Source of the DNA: Helicobacter bilis
Lineage (GTDB): Bacteria > Campylobacterota > Campylobacteria > Campylobacterales > Helicobacteraceae
Assembly (NCBI RefSeq): GCF_900198365.1
Contig: NZ_FZMS01000010.1
Coordinates: forward strand, 1 to 40,689
Reading direction: 5' to 3'
DNA: 40,689 nucleotides
Each line of letters opens with the position of its first letter. Position 1 is the first letter of the stretch. Of this stretch, positions 1 through 8,232 are shown in pieces. A model generated the notes under the pieces. That model was not told where the DNA came from, did no database searches, and worked only from the letters and a program-made list of their open reading frames with translations. The position numbers and the translations under genes are program-made.

Positions 1-440
1 AATGTTTTTTGGGTAGGATTGTTCGCTGGAGTTGGCGTATTATTAATAGGACTTTGTGCGGACGAAACCACGCCTGAATCTCGTGCTTGTATAGCTTCCG
101 CATTATTTATTCTTTTTCTTATTTCTCTTAATTTAGTTGTTGGCATTCCCGTTAAAAGAAAATTTTCATTATCTCTAGCCGTTATTAATACATAAAACTT
201 ATTTCCCTTTTCAGTTTGAAAAACTTTTATAAAATCTTTTGTCGGCTGTCCTTCTTTATTGATTGTATATGGCTAAATCCATTTAAAAACTCATCTGTGC
301 TTGTTTTATGGTTGGCTTTTTCTTGTTTGTTTATGTCATCCAGCACATCTTTAATAGATTGCTGAAATAGAGTCTAATTCCTGCGTTGTCTCTTTGGTAC
401 TTTTAGCGGATTGTGAGAAACTCAAGTCTCATAGATTCTG
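1..440 (-). pseudogene. Decayed gene remnant at the left edge, possible phage or toxin-type nuclease fragment
   Basis: Reading the minus strand from about 440 down to 1 gives protein-like sequence broken across three frames. The first part reads SAKSTKETTQELDSI, the next QQSIKDVLDDINKQEK and later DEFLNGF, and the last KFYVLITARDNENFLLTG followed by MPTTKLREIRKRI and a Pro/Asn-rich stretch that runs off the window. At least two frameshifts, near 365 and 272, are needed to join them. A real flagellar gene would be expected after flgD, so this debris interrupts the usual context. The middle part (short strands, a 'tyrosine-valine-leucine-isoleucine-threonine' strand, then 'leucine-threonine-glycine') resembles small nuclease-fold domains at the ends of Mu-like phage proteins, but that is only an impression. 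I do not recognise the gene with confidence. Confidence 0.45.
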
Positions 441-454
441 TGATTATAACAGCA

Positions 455-1987
455 TTATCCCTGTGTTACAAAGCTTGGTTCTTGTGTTTGCATATTAAAT
501 GGATTAGCTTGTTGTGGCATAGGGGTGTTACCTATATTGCCTATGTTATCCATATTTGCACCCATGCTATTATTCATTATATTATTATTCATAGGGCTAT
601 TTCCCATTAAGTTTTCATTTTGAAAATTTGCATTTTGTTGTGGTATCGCGTTAAATGGATTATTCACACTATCTGCTTGCATTTCATTTACCATGTTAAA
701 CGGGTTAGCTTGTTGTGGCATGTTTGGAATCTGCTTATTTTGTGCTGTTTGCTGCAGCATTGATGCGAGTGGATTATTCTCATTTATTGCATTTGTATTC
801 ATCGCATTTGCGTTATTTGTCGCATTTGGTGTTGCTTCTTTTGCCGCAGATTCTGTGCCTTTGGATTCTGGTTTTACAGAAAGTTTATCTAGCTCTTCTT
901 TATCAAGCTGTCTGCCTTTATCTGCTGCATCAAGCATTTTTTCATATTTTTTCATCTCTTTTGCTTTTGCGATTCGTTTTGCTTCTTCTGCTTCAGCTTG
1001 CAAGGTCTCTTCATCTTTGTTTGCCTCTATTTCAGCGGCAAGTTTTGCTTCTCTGTCATTAATGATTTTTTCATATTTTTGACTTAGAGATTCTGTGTTT
1101 AGATCATCTTCATACGCCTTTCTTGCTTTATTTGCATCTGCTTTGATAGATTCTATTGTTTTATGTGTCGCACTATCGCCTTTTGGATAAAACTCTAGGG
1201 CATTTTGCACAGGCACAATATTATCACCTAATCGCATAAGTGGTGTGCCTTTATCATAAATAATACTTTGGACCTCGCCCCTGCCTATACGCGTTTCATC
1301 ATACTGCTTTGTTTCTGGGTTTAGATTATAGTGTGCTTTGACTTGATAGCTTCCGGGCTCTACAAGATTCCCTTTAGAATCTTTTCCGTCCCAATTAAAG
1401 TCAATATAGCCCTGCTGTCCGTCTTTATTGGCTAAAGAAATCGTGCGGACAACTTCATTGTTTGGATTTAGAATCTCAATCACCGGACTACCTTGAGACG
1501 CATTAATCTTATTGTCAAAATATAAGCTAAAATGATTCTCACCACCGCCTAAAACATTTAATCCCATAATGTCTGTTTCTGCGATTTTACCGATCATAGA
1601 AACTGCATTAAGCGTATTTGCCTTTGCACCTTGTGTTGTGGCATGAGTGTTTTCCTCCATACCCATATTAAGCATTTCAAGCGATTTTTTCATATCTTTT
1701 TGAAACTCTTGTAAAGCCTTATTCGTTTCTTGTGAAGCCTTCATGGCTTGAGCGACTTCTTTCATAGTCTTTTTATTTTCTTCTTGCATTTCCACTTGTG
1801 TAAGTTGTGCGGTTTGCGTGATGATTTTATCAGTTTCCATAGGAGAAGTTGGGTCTTGATTCTTTAATTGCTCCAAAAAGAGTTTCATAAACGCATCTTT
1901 GTCTAGTCCATTTGCAATTTGTGCGCTTTCTTTTTTCTTTTCTCTTGCGGCTGTTGAGCCTGTTACTTCACCTAAATCGATTGCCAT
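455..1987 (-). CDS. flgD: Flagellar hook assembly (hook-capping) protein FlgD, with long C-terminal extension
   Basis: FlgD caps the growing flagellar hook outside the cell and lets FlgE subunits assemble. The N-terminal FlgD domain (about residues 25-85) contains FMKLFLEQLKNQDPTSPM, the family signature. A beta-rich domain follows (about 130-275) with FNWDGKDSKGNLVEPGSY, typical of the FlgD Ig-like fold. After about residue 285 there is a charged helical segment rich in Lys, Glu and Ala. The last ~130 residues are an Asn/Gln/Met-rich tail with MPQQANPFNM twice. At 510 residues it is about 200 longer than H. pylori FlgD (about 300). The ATG has a good ribosome site (AAAGGATAG) and a sigma-54 promoter upstream. 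The extra tail could be secreted with the cap or be a disordered spacer; its role is unknown. The next gene downstream is a decayed remnant. Confidence 0.93.
   Translation of the reverse strand: MAIDLGEVTGSTAAREKKKESAQIANGLDKDAFMKLFLEQLKNQDPTSPMETDKIITQTAQLTQVEMQEENKKTMKEVAQAMKASQETNKALQEFQKDMKKSLEMLNMGMEENTHATTQGAKANTLNAVSMIGKIAETDIMGLNVLGGGENHFSLYFDNKINASQGSPVIEILNPNNEVVRTISLANKDGQQGYIDFNWDGKDSKGNLVEPGSYQVKAHYNLNPETKQYDETRIGRGEVQSIIYDKGTPLMRLGDNIVPVQNALEFYPKGDSATHKTIESIKADANKARKAYEDDLNTESLSQKYEKIINDREAKLAAEIEANKDEETLQAEAEEAKRIAKAKEMKKYEKMLDAADKGRQLDKEELDKLSVKPESKGTESAAKEATPNATNNANAMNTNAINENNPLASMLQQTAQNKQIPNMPQQANPFNMVNEMQADSVNNPFNAIPQQNANFQNENLMGNSPMNNNIMNNSMGANMDNIGNIGNTPMPQQANPFNMQTQEPSFVTQG
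496..721 (-). repeat. Imperfect direct repeats in the 3' end of flgD
   Basis: Two near-identical segments, at 496-522 and 693-721, both contain TTAGCTTGTTGTGGCAT on the plus strand. They encode the two MPQQANPFNM units of the FlgD tail. A third, shorter copy near 648-663 encodes NPFNAIPQQ. The tail appears to have grown by local duplication. Confidence 0.7.
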
Positions 1988-2031
1988 ATTCTATCCTTTG
2001 TTATGCAATATCCTTAAATACGCAATGATTC

Positions 2032-2047
2032 AGCAATTTTTATTCCA
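2032..2047 (-). promoter_or_regulatory. Sigma-54 (RpoN) promoter for flgD
   Basis: The minus strand reads TGGAATAAAAATTGCT, which has the invariant GG-N10-GC spacing of sigma-54 promoters and matches the epsilonproteobacterial form TGGAAN6TTGC. It lies about 45 bp before the flgD ATG, giving a 5' leader of roughly 30 bases. Hook genes in Helicobacter are commonly RpoN-dependent under the FlgS/FlgR system, and flgS is also in this window. Confidence 0.75.
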
Positions 2048-2117
2048 CTATATATCAATCACTATGTAGCAAGTTGTTTTAATATTGTCTTGCAAGTTTT
2101 TCATATAGAATCTAAAT

Positions 2118-2948
2118 TTAAGAGTTTGTTTTATCCCTTTTGTTTAATGCTTGTAAAAAGTCTTCATACGCTTTTCCTAGCTCTTTTTCCTTTGTGCTTA
2201 ACTCTTCGCTTCTCTTGCGTAAAAAGTCCTTGCACTTTGTGTTATCATCTGGCATGTTTGTGAGAATATCTTCTAGAATCTTAATCCTGCATAGCATGTA
2301 TTCAAACATGCTTTGGTCTATATCTGGCAGTTTTGTCCTTGTTGACTTCTCATTCTTCTCACTTTTTTCTTCCTTATTAATCACTCTAGCAGGAATGCCA
2401 ACGGCAGTGCTTTTATCTGGCACATCTTTGATTACAACAGAGTTTGAGCCAATCTTTGCATGTTCGCCAATCACAATATCACCTAGCACTTTTGCTCCTG
2501 CTCCAATGATAGCATTATGCAAGATTGTAGGGTGTCGCTTCGTCCTTTCTAAACTTACACCGCCTAAACTCACGCCTTGATAGATCGTTACATCATTGCC
2601 AATCTGTGCGGTTTCGCCAATCACTACGCCAATGCCATGGTCAATAAACACTCTTCTGCCAATGTAGGCTGCAGGGTGAATGTCAATATTTGTTAGAAAC
2701 TGCGTCCAGCCCATGATGAGACGGGCTATTAGCTTGAATCCTTTTTTATGGAATCTATGTGCGATTCTGTAATGCACGATTGCAATTAGTCCGGGGTAAT
2801 TCAAAAAAAGCTCTAAAAAATGATTAAAGGCTGGGTCTTTTTTCTGCGGTGTGTGAAAGTCTTCTTTAATCTGCTCCCATAAGGGCGGAAACTCTTTATA
2901 TATAATGTTGTTATTTGAATCAACTAAATTTTGTGTCGTGTTAGCCAT
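2118..2948 (-). CDS. cysE: Serine O-acetyltransferase (CysE)
   Basis: Transfers acetyl from acetyl-CoA to L-serine, making O-acetylserine for cysteine synthesis in the cytoplasm. The N-terminal part (about 30-90) holds the all-helical region with a conserved Asp-Pro-Ala. The left-handed beta-helix (about 90-195) shows DIHPAAYIGRRVFIDHG, then GVVIGETAQIGNDVTIYQG and VSLGG, ending in VGIPARVI, all hallmark stretches. His in 'IDHG' and 'DIHP' fit the catalytic sites of the family. The tail after about 200 is Lys/Glu-rich and longer than in minimal CysE proteins. Start ATG has AAGGATAAACTTA before it. It sits between recN and flgD on the same strand, with its own likely promoter. Confidence 0.95.
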   Translation of the reverse strand: MANTTQNLVDSNNNIIYKEFPPLWEQIKEDFHTPQKKDPAFNHFLELFLNYPGLIAIVHYRIAHRFHKKGFKLIARLIMGWTQFLTNIDIHPAAYIGRRVFIDHGIGVVIGETAQIGNDVTIYQGVSLGGVSLERTKRHPTILHNAIIGAGAKVLGDIVIGEHAKIGSNSVVIKDVPDKSTAVGIPARVINKEEKSEKNEKSTRTKLPDIDQSMFEYMLCRIKILEDILTNMPDDNTKCKDFLRKRSEELSTKEKELGKAYEDFLQALNKRDKTNS

Positions 2949-2975
2949 TAAGTTTATCCTTATTATAAAGCCATT

Positions 2976-2981
2976 ATTGTA
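2976..2981 (-). promoter_or_regulatory. Probable -10 element for cysE
   Basis: The minus strand reads GCTACAATAATGG about 28-33 bases before the cysE ATG. TACAAT matches the extended -10 element of the epsilonproteobacterial housekeeping sigma factor, which has little -35 requirement. Confidence 0.5.
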
Positions 2982-2996
2982 GCATATATAAACATA

Positions 2997-5078
2997 TTAG
3001 TATGAGTTTTGCTGCTGTTGCAAAAGCGTTTCTGCATAGCTTAGGGCGTGTTTATCTAGCTTTGAGCCACTTATCATGCGTGCTACTTCTTTTATACGCT
3101 CTTTTTTGTTTAAAAGCTTTATTGTGCTTGTGCTTTCACTCTCTTTACTCACAAGATAATGCCTATCACATAATAAAGGCATAAAGGGCTGATGGGAGAT
3201 AGCAAAGACTTGATAATGCTTTGATAAAAATTGCAAGAGTTTTGCCACGCCCTCGCTTTCTTCCCCGCTTAGATTTGCATCAATCTCATCAAGGATTAAT
3301 ATCCCCTCGCTATATGTATTGTAGCTTGCCGCTACACAAAGCATAGCAAGTCGCATACGATTATATTCCCCTGATGATAGGACACTTTTTTGTTTTGAAG
3401 CTAGATAGATTTGCAGGGAATCTAGTCCATACTGATAGCATTCAATCCTATTTTGGTCTATGCTTACAGATTCTAATCGCAACTCTTTTGCATAGTAATT
3501 TAGCTTTTCTACAAATATAGGCAAACAATCTTTTCGCTTTTCATGCAGGGTATTTGCAAGATTCTCCAATCTTTTTGTAAGGCTTAAAAACTTTTCTTCA
3601 ATCTTTGTTTTATCAAACTCAATGCTTTCATATTCTTGTAATTTTTGCTGCTGCATGGCAAGGTGTTTCAGCGCGTCTTCTTCACTGCCATATCTGCGGA
3701 TAATATCTGCTAATAGGCTTATTCTCTCAAGCAAAGATTCTATATCTATATCAAGGCTATTAAACTCATCTAAGCCATTTTCTATATGCCCCCTTGCCTC
3801 CATTATATGAGAGAGAAAACTCGCATTATCAATATTTAGCAATTCAAAAGCTTTATATATAGAATCTAGGCTATCAAGCTCAACTAAAGCCTTATTGCAA
3901 GTCTCCATAACCTTTTCTTTTTTGCTTAATAGCTTTTTATCACTCATAAGCTTTTCATACTCGCCAATTTGGGGCTGTGCCTTTGTGATTTTATCAATCT
4001 CAAATTGCGCGAAATCTTTTAAGTTCTCAATATTTTTTTGCATTTCTTCTAATTCTTGCAATTTTATCTTGCATTGCTTATGCTCGATAAAGGTTTGATT
4101 ATATTCTTGCAAAATCTCATTAAATGTAGAATCTTTTTGCATGGTGATAGAATCTAGTATATGTAGCATGTAGTCATTTTCTAACTCATTGCCGTCTTTA
4201 ATGCTTATATACTTTATAAAATGGTGTGCTATCTCGCTTAATTTCTTTTTTGAAATCGCTTGATTATTGATAAAATATCTTGTATTTTGCTTTTTTAGGA
4301 CGGAGATAACGAGATTATTGCTGGGGGTTTTTTGCTTGGTAGAATCTTTGTTTGCTTGTGTTGTTGAAGCTTGTTGCTTGTTAGAATCTATTTGCATGTG
4401 AATGTCTGTTTGTAGTATAGAATCTTGTTGTGTTGCGGATTCTTTGCTTATCTTAGAATTGTTGCTTATTTTAGAATCTTTTTGTTTGTTAGGGTTTTTA
4501 TTTGTTTTAGATTCTGTTTGTATGGCAGAATCTGTTTGTATATCATTGTCTGCCTGTATTGCCGAAACTCTTTGCTGATTGGAATCTGCTTGTAATGATA
4601 AATCTTTATTTGCAGTAGCATCTCGTTGTGTTTTAGATTCTGTCTGTGCTACTAAGTCTTTCACATTAGAATCTATTTGCACATTAATATCTGTTTGCAA
4701 TGCAGAGTCTTCATTTGTGCTAGAGACTTGTTGCATTTTAGAATCTTTATTTGTTTTAGATTCTATTTGCTTATTAGAGTCTGCCTGTATTACAGAATCT
4801 TTAACATTAGAATCTTTTATATCAAAATCATCTGTGTCAAGATCTCCTGCTATACCAAAGTCTTCTAAGCAAATGCCAAGCTCTTTCAATCGCAATGTAA
4901 GATTTATCTCAACCAATGCTGCATGAGATTCTTTCAACCCAAAGGCACTAAGCATTGCATGTAAAAATACAGACTTCCCGCTACCACTTACCCCGCTTAT
5001 AACATTAAAGCCTTTATGCAAATCTAGCTGTATATGTGAAAATGCAGGTGATTTATCGATCAAAATACGCGTTATCAT
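2997..5078 (-). CDS. recN: DNA repair protein RecN with a large hexapeptide-repeat insertion
   Basis: RecN is an SMC-like ATPase that gathers broken DNA ends in recombinational repair. Walker A is GVSGSGKS (residues 29-36). The signature motif VLSSGEYNRMRLAM and Walker B GILILDEIDANLSGEE are present near the C-terminus, followed by the His switch in AISHQP. The central part (about 310-530) is coiled coil. The protein is 693 residues, about 170 longer than H. pylori RecN. The extra length is a low-complexity block at about 80-255, rich in Asp, Ser, Gln, Lys and Thr, inserted in the N-terminal ATPase lobe. The first conserved strand after it is LVISVLKKQNTRYFINNQ. All ATPase motifs are intact, so the protein is probably active. 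The start ATG has a weak upstream GGAT and a clear -10 element. Confidence 0.93.
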   Translation of the reverse strand: MITRILIDKSPAFSHIQLDLHKGFNVISGVSGSGKSVFLHAMLSAFGLKESHAALVEINLTLRLKELGICLEDFGIAGDLDTDDFDIKDSNVKDSVIQADSNKQIESKTNKDSKMQQVSSTNEDSALQTDINVQIDSNVKDLVAQTESKTQRDATANKDLSLQADSNQQRVSAIQADNDIQTDSAIQTESKTNKNPNKQKDSKISNNSKISKESATQQDSILQTDIHMQIDSNKQQASTTQANKDSTKQKTPSNNLVISVLKKQNTRYFINNQAISKKKLSEIAHHFIKYISIKDGNELENDYMLHILDSITMQKDSTFNEILQEYNQTFIEHKQCKIKLQELEEMQKNIENLKDFAQFEIDKITKAQPQIGEYEKLMSDKKLLSKKEKVMETCNKALVELDSLDSIYKAFELLNIDNASFLSHIMEARGHIENGLDEFNSLDIDIESLLERISLLADIIRRYGSEEDALKHLAMQQQKLQEYESIEFDKTKIEEKFLSLTKRLENLANTLHEKRKDCLPIFVEKLNYYAKELRLESVSIDQNRIECYQYGLDSLQIYLASKQKSVLSSGEYNRMRLAMLCVAASYNTYSEGILILDEIDANLSGEESEGVAKLLQFLSKHYQVFAISHQPFMPLLCDRHYLVSKESESTSTIKLLNKKERIKEVARMISGSKLDKHALSYAETLLQQQQNSY
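4316..4841 (-). repeat. Degenerate 18-bp tandem repeat array inside recN (hexapeptide D/E-S-x-x-Q-x)
   Basis: From about residue 89 to 246 of RecN an Asp-Ser or Glu-Ser pair, or a clear derivative, recurs at a step of six residues: 100, 106, 112, 118, 124, 130, 136, then (after a five-residue step to 141) 147, 153, 159, 165, 171, 177, 183, 189, 195, 201, 207, 213, 219, 225, 231. Gln is common at the fifth place. In DNA this is an 18-bp unit carrying GATTCT or GAATCT. I count 12 exact AGAATCT/AGATTCT heptamers in this stretch of about 526 bp. The units are diverged, so it is an old or actively mutating array. Confidence 0.85.
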
Positions 5079-5099
5079 GTAGAATCCATTTTTATTTTT

Positions 5100-5105
5100 A
5101 TTATA
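5100..5105 (-). promoter_or_regulatory. Probable -10 element for recN
   Basis: The minus strand reads GCTATAATAAAAAT about 22-27 bases before the recN ATG, an exact TATAAT. Confidence 0.5.
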
Positions 5106-5191
5106 GCATGTCTATGAGAGTGTGTATATAATGCGTTCTATTTCCTTGTGTGATTTGGATATATAGCAACTAAAATTACACGCTCACATAA

Positions 5192-5467
5192 AGTATATGC
5201 AACGACTTAAATAATTTCAACATAAAAGGCGATGCAAGAGAATTATCATTTATGGAATATAATGTGGCTAGATCATTGCTTAAAGGTGGAGATGGATTTA
5301 GCAAAAAACAACACAAAAGGGAAAAAAGAAAGAATTAAAGCCATGAAAAGATTCTAAACGGCACAAAAGATATTTTTACAAGAGATGGCAAAAAGCAAAG
5401 CTATACCATACTTAAAACTACATCGTAATACTAACGAATCTAAAAGAAACCTATAAGATTTTGGCAT
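5192..5467 (+). pseudogene. Decayed coding remnant between recN and pbp1A, possible phage-type nuclease fragment
   Basis: In one plus-strand frame from 5192 the DNA reads protein-like sequence with two internal stops: first ELSFMEYNVARSLLKGGDGF, then KKQHKREKRKN, stop, then KILNGTKDIFTRDGKKQSY and TILK. A shift of frame near 5418 gives IVILTNLKETYKILACK. There is no start codon with a ribosome site and no intact frame. The segment 'ILNGTKDIFTRDGKK...YTILK' has the look of small RNase-fold domains of phage or toxin proteins, similar in flavour to the left-edge remnant, but I cannot confirm a family. Together with flanking A+T-rich DNA it fills the 454-bp gap. Confidence 0.35.
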
Positions 5468-5532
5468 GTAAGATCTAGCCCCTTGATATTGGCAACCTAT
5501 TTTATTATGCAATAATACTCTGATGTCAGATC

Positions 5533-7605
5533 CTAAAATATAATATTATCCGCTTCTTTTAGACGCTCTTGTTGTTCTATTTGCTCATAATTAATGCGTG
5601 AAGTATCTGTATAGTAGATGATTTCATCGCCAATTCTTTGTTGATACACGCCACTTGGTGTTCTAAAACTTCTTTGCATACCCGGATTAATCTCTAAGGC
5701 TTTTTGCATAAAGTCAGCAAAAACTGGTGCAGAAATATTTCCCCCATACGCACCACCGCCAATTGGCATATTATCATCTCTACCATACCACACTATTGCT
5801 TGCAAATCGGGCGTATAGCCGCAAAACCATACATCTCTAGATTGATTTGAAGTTCCAGTTTTTCCTGCAATTTGTAAGCCATTCACTTTAGCACGATAAC
5901 CTGTGCCTTTTTGCACGGTGTTTCGCAAAATCGATGTAATTAGAAATGCTTGCTGTGGTGTAGTAACACTCTGCTGGGTGGTTTGAAACAAAATCTCTTT
6001 TCCTTGCGGATCTATAATCTTTGCGACTACATAAGGCTTTACAATCGTGCCTCCATTTGAAAAAAGACTATATTGCATAGCAGCTTTCATGGGTGATAAA
6101 GAAAGGCTTCCAAGCACAACGGTTAAATCCTTTGGAAAGTTTTCAAAACCAAAAGATTCTAATCCTGCATATAACGCATTTTCGGTAATCTTTAACGCGG
6201 TATCAATAGCAGGGATATTTAATGACTTTTCAAGTGCAGTCTGCATAGTAACAGGTCCTAAAAATTTACGCGTGTCATTATTTGGTTGCCATAGCTTAGA
6301 GCCACCGCCAAACCTTTTTGGAGAATCGATGACAATCTCAGCAGGTGAATAACCTTTATCAAATGCAAGTTGATATACAAAAGGCTTCATGGTGCTACCA
6401 AACTGCCTATTTGTTTGGGTGGCACGATTGAATGAACTTTTATTATGATTTATGCCGCCAACCATTGCTAAAACTTCACCTGTGTGTGGGTTTGTAACAA
6501 CAATTGCTCCATTTAGCGTTGTGGCACTTTGTTCCTTTAGCTCATCTATGTCAGAATCTGTTAGTTGTGGTTTTTTTTGCCAACTTCTTACATTCTGCTC
6601 TCGCTCTATGATTCTGTATTGAATGTTTTCATATCCTTTAAGCAGGGCTTCTCGTGCAGCCTCTTGATAGTCAAGATCGATGGTTAGATAGATCTTGTAT
6701 CCACCCGATTTTAAATCCTTAATATCAGCTAATTCACGCAACGCTTCATCAACTACATAGGGGGCTTGATTCTGCGTTAGCGTTTGATTATATACCTTTG
6801 GGACTTCTTTTACTGCTTGATGAAATTCAGCTTGTGAGATCCAACCAAGCTCATATATACGCTTGAGTATGGCATTTGCACGATTGAGTGAGTTTTTTAA
6901 ATGCTTTGTCGGATCATATTTTACTGGAGATTTTGGTAAGCCAACAAGCATCGCAATCTCTTTTAGCGTTAGCTCATTAAGACTCTTTTTAAAATAGCCA
7001 AGTGCCGCAGTCTTTATACCATAGTATCCATGCCCTAAAAAGATATAATTAAGATACCTTTCTAGTATCTCTTCCTTAGTTAATACCTGCTCAGCACGAA
7101 TAGATAGCAAAAACTCTTTTAGCTTTCTATCCAGCGTTCTATCGCTTGTTAAAAGCATATTTTTCACAAGCTGCTGAGTGAGTGTGCTGCCCCCCTCCAT
7201 GTAGCGCATATTTACCACATTTTTAAAAACAGCACGCATAATCGCATCAAAATTCACACCATCATGCTCAAAAAACATAGTATCTTCAACCGCTAGTAAC
7301 GCTTCTATAACGCGACCGGGTATCTCATCATATTTCACATAGAATCTATACTCTTCATCAAAGAGATTAGCGACTAAACGACCTTTAGAATCAAATACTT
7401 GCGTAACTTCATTTGGATGATAGTCAATCATCGCATGTACTTGTGGCGATAACTCTTTGTAAAGCTGGTATCCATAATAGCCTACTACACACATTGTAAC
7501 CGCAGATAATGCGAGAAAAACATAAAAAAATATGCTAAAAACTCTAAAAACACCCTTAGTTTTTTTCGGCGTTTCATATATGTCATCAAGCTGTGCTGCT
7601 GCCAT
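5533..7605 (-). CDS. pbpA: Penicillin-binding protein 1A (bifunctional transglycosylase/transpeptidase)
   Basis: A class A PBP that polymerises lipid II and cross-links peptidoglycan in the periplasm, anchored by one N-terminal membrane segment (about 20-45). The GT51 domain shows EDTMFFEHDGVNFDAIMRA, GGSTLTQQLVKN and RKLKEFLLSIRAEQ. The transpeptidase has the S-x-x-K motif STMK (Ser404), SLN, and KTGTSN (Lys582). About 690 residues, normal for the group. I choose the ATG at 7605 rather than a TTG five codons upstream, because the ATG has a purine-rich GGGATTAGGGATA before it. No gene is directly upstream, so it probably has its own promoter. Works with RodA, FtsW and Slt, all encoded in this window. 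Confidence 0.95.
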   Translation of the reverse strand: MAAAQLDDIYETPKKTKGVFRVFSIFFYVFLALSAVTMCVVGYYGYQLYKELSPQVHAMIDYHPNEVTQVFDSKGRLVANLFDEEYRFYVKYDEIPGRVIEALLAVEDTMFFEHDGVNFDAIMRAVFKNVVNMRYMEGGSTLTQQLVKNMLLTSDRTLDRKLKEFLLSIRAEQVLTKEEILERYLNYIFLGHGYYGIKTAALGYFKKSLNELTLKEIAMLVGLPKSPVKYDPTKHLKNSLNRANAILKRIYELGWISQAEFHQAVKEVPKVYNQTLTQNQAPYVVDEALRELADIKDLKSGGYKIYLTIDLDYQEAAREALLKGYENIQYRIIEREQNVRSWQKKPQLTDSDIDELKEQSATTLNGAIVVTNPHTGEVLAMVGGINHNKSSFNRATQTNRQFGSTMKPFVYQLAFDKGYSPAEIVIDSPKRFGGGSKLWQPNNDTRKFLGPVTMQTALEKSLNIPAIDTALKITENALYAGLESFGFENFPKDLTVVLGSLSLSPMKAAMQYSLFSNGGTIVKPYVVAKIIDPQGKEILFQTTQQSVTTPQQAFLITSILRNTVQKGTGYRAKVNGLQIAGKTGTSNQSRDVWFCGYTPDLQAIVWYGRDDNMPIGGGAYGGNISAPVFADFMQKALEINPGMQRSFRTPSGVYQQRIGDEIIYYTDTSRINYEQIEQQERLKEADNIIF

Positions 7606-7974
7606 TATCCCTAATCCCAAATATTTTTAGATTCTAAAATACCATTCCGACAGCAAAAAATATAATGAAAATATTTTTACATTACTTGCTATCATGTAAA
7701 AAATCCTAGCATATTCTTACACTCTAAGCATGCTATTTAGAATCATCGCCATAGCTAAAAAGGTCCAATATACACTAAAGACAATATGCTGTCTGTCTTT
7801 ATCTTAGAATCTAAATAAACTTTCTCTACAAACTCCATTTATTGCCAAACAGAAGTCAAATTAAAAGCTAACTGCCTGGAATCTAAAGCAATATAAAGAG
7901 ATTCTTAAACATACTCATAAACTCTTGTTGCATGTCTAAAAATTGCTTACAATGTAAAAACCTAACAATAGAAA
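7606..7974. other. Intergenic gap upstream of pbp1A
   Basis: A+T-rich, with stops in all frames at short intervals. I see no gene, RNA or clear terminator. It carries exact AGATTCT/AGAATCT heptamers at 7629-7635 and 7806-7812, showing the heptamer also occurs outside coding DNA. Confidence 0.6.
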
Positions 7975-8166
7975 TTATTTACTCTTTTTCTTTAAAGTTC
8001 GCAATGTTGAAGCTGCAACTTTAATGCGGATAGAAGTGCCATCTTCAAGCTTCAAACGCATACTTCTAAGGTTTGGGAGACTTCTTTTTTTAGTCTTATT
8101 ATTCGCATGGCTCACATTGCAACCAACCATAACGCCTTTTCCAGTAATATCACATCTTCGTGCCAT
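7975..8166 (-). CDS. rpmB: 50S ribosomal protein L28
   Basis: A 63-residue basic protein of the large ribosomal subunit. The N-terminus [11 protein letters not shown] and the following [11 protein letters not shown] are the L28 signatures, and the middle [14 protein letters not shown] is typical. Length is normal. The ATG is preceded by AAGGATATTTT, a good ribosome site. It stands alone with its own promoter, upstream of pbp1A's intergenic gap and downstream of def on the same strand. Confidence 0.97.
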   Translation of the reverse strand: MARRCDITGKGVMVGCNVSHANNKTKKRSLPNLRSMRLKLEDGTSIRIKVAASTLRTLKKKSK

Positions 8167-8198
8167 AAAATATCCTTGTTATTAAAAATAAAGTTTTG

Positions 8199-8204
8199 AT
8201 TGTA
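8199..8204 (-). promoter_or_regulatory. Probable -10 element for rpmB
   Basis: Minus strand GATACAATC about 33-38 bases before the rpmB ATG fits the housekeeping -10 consensus. Confidence 0.5.
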
Positions 8205-8232
8205 TCTTATAAAGACTTATATACGGCTTAAA

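Noticed and set aside
693-1082. Open frame opposite flgD, plus strand
   Set aside because: It is antisense to the FlgD tail, Ser/Phe/Ala-rich, with no ribosome site; a by-product of the repeat-rich coding strand.
4579-4926. Open frame opposite the recN insertion, plus strand
   Set aside because: It is Ser/Leu/Cys-rich with no ribosome site and arises because the 18-bp repeats leave the opposite strand without stops.
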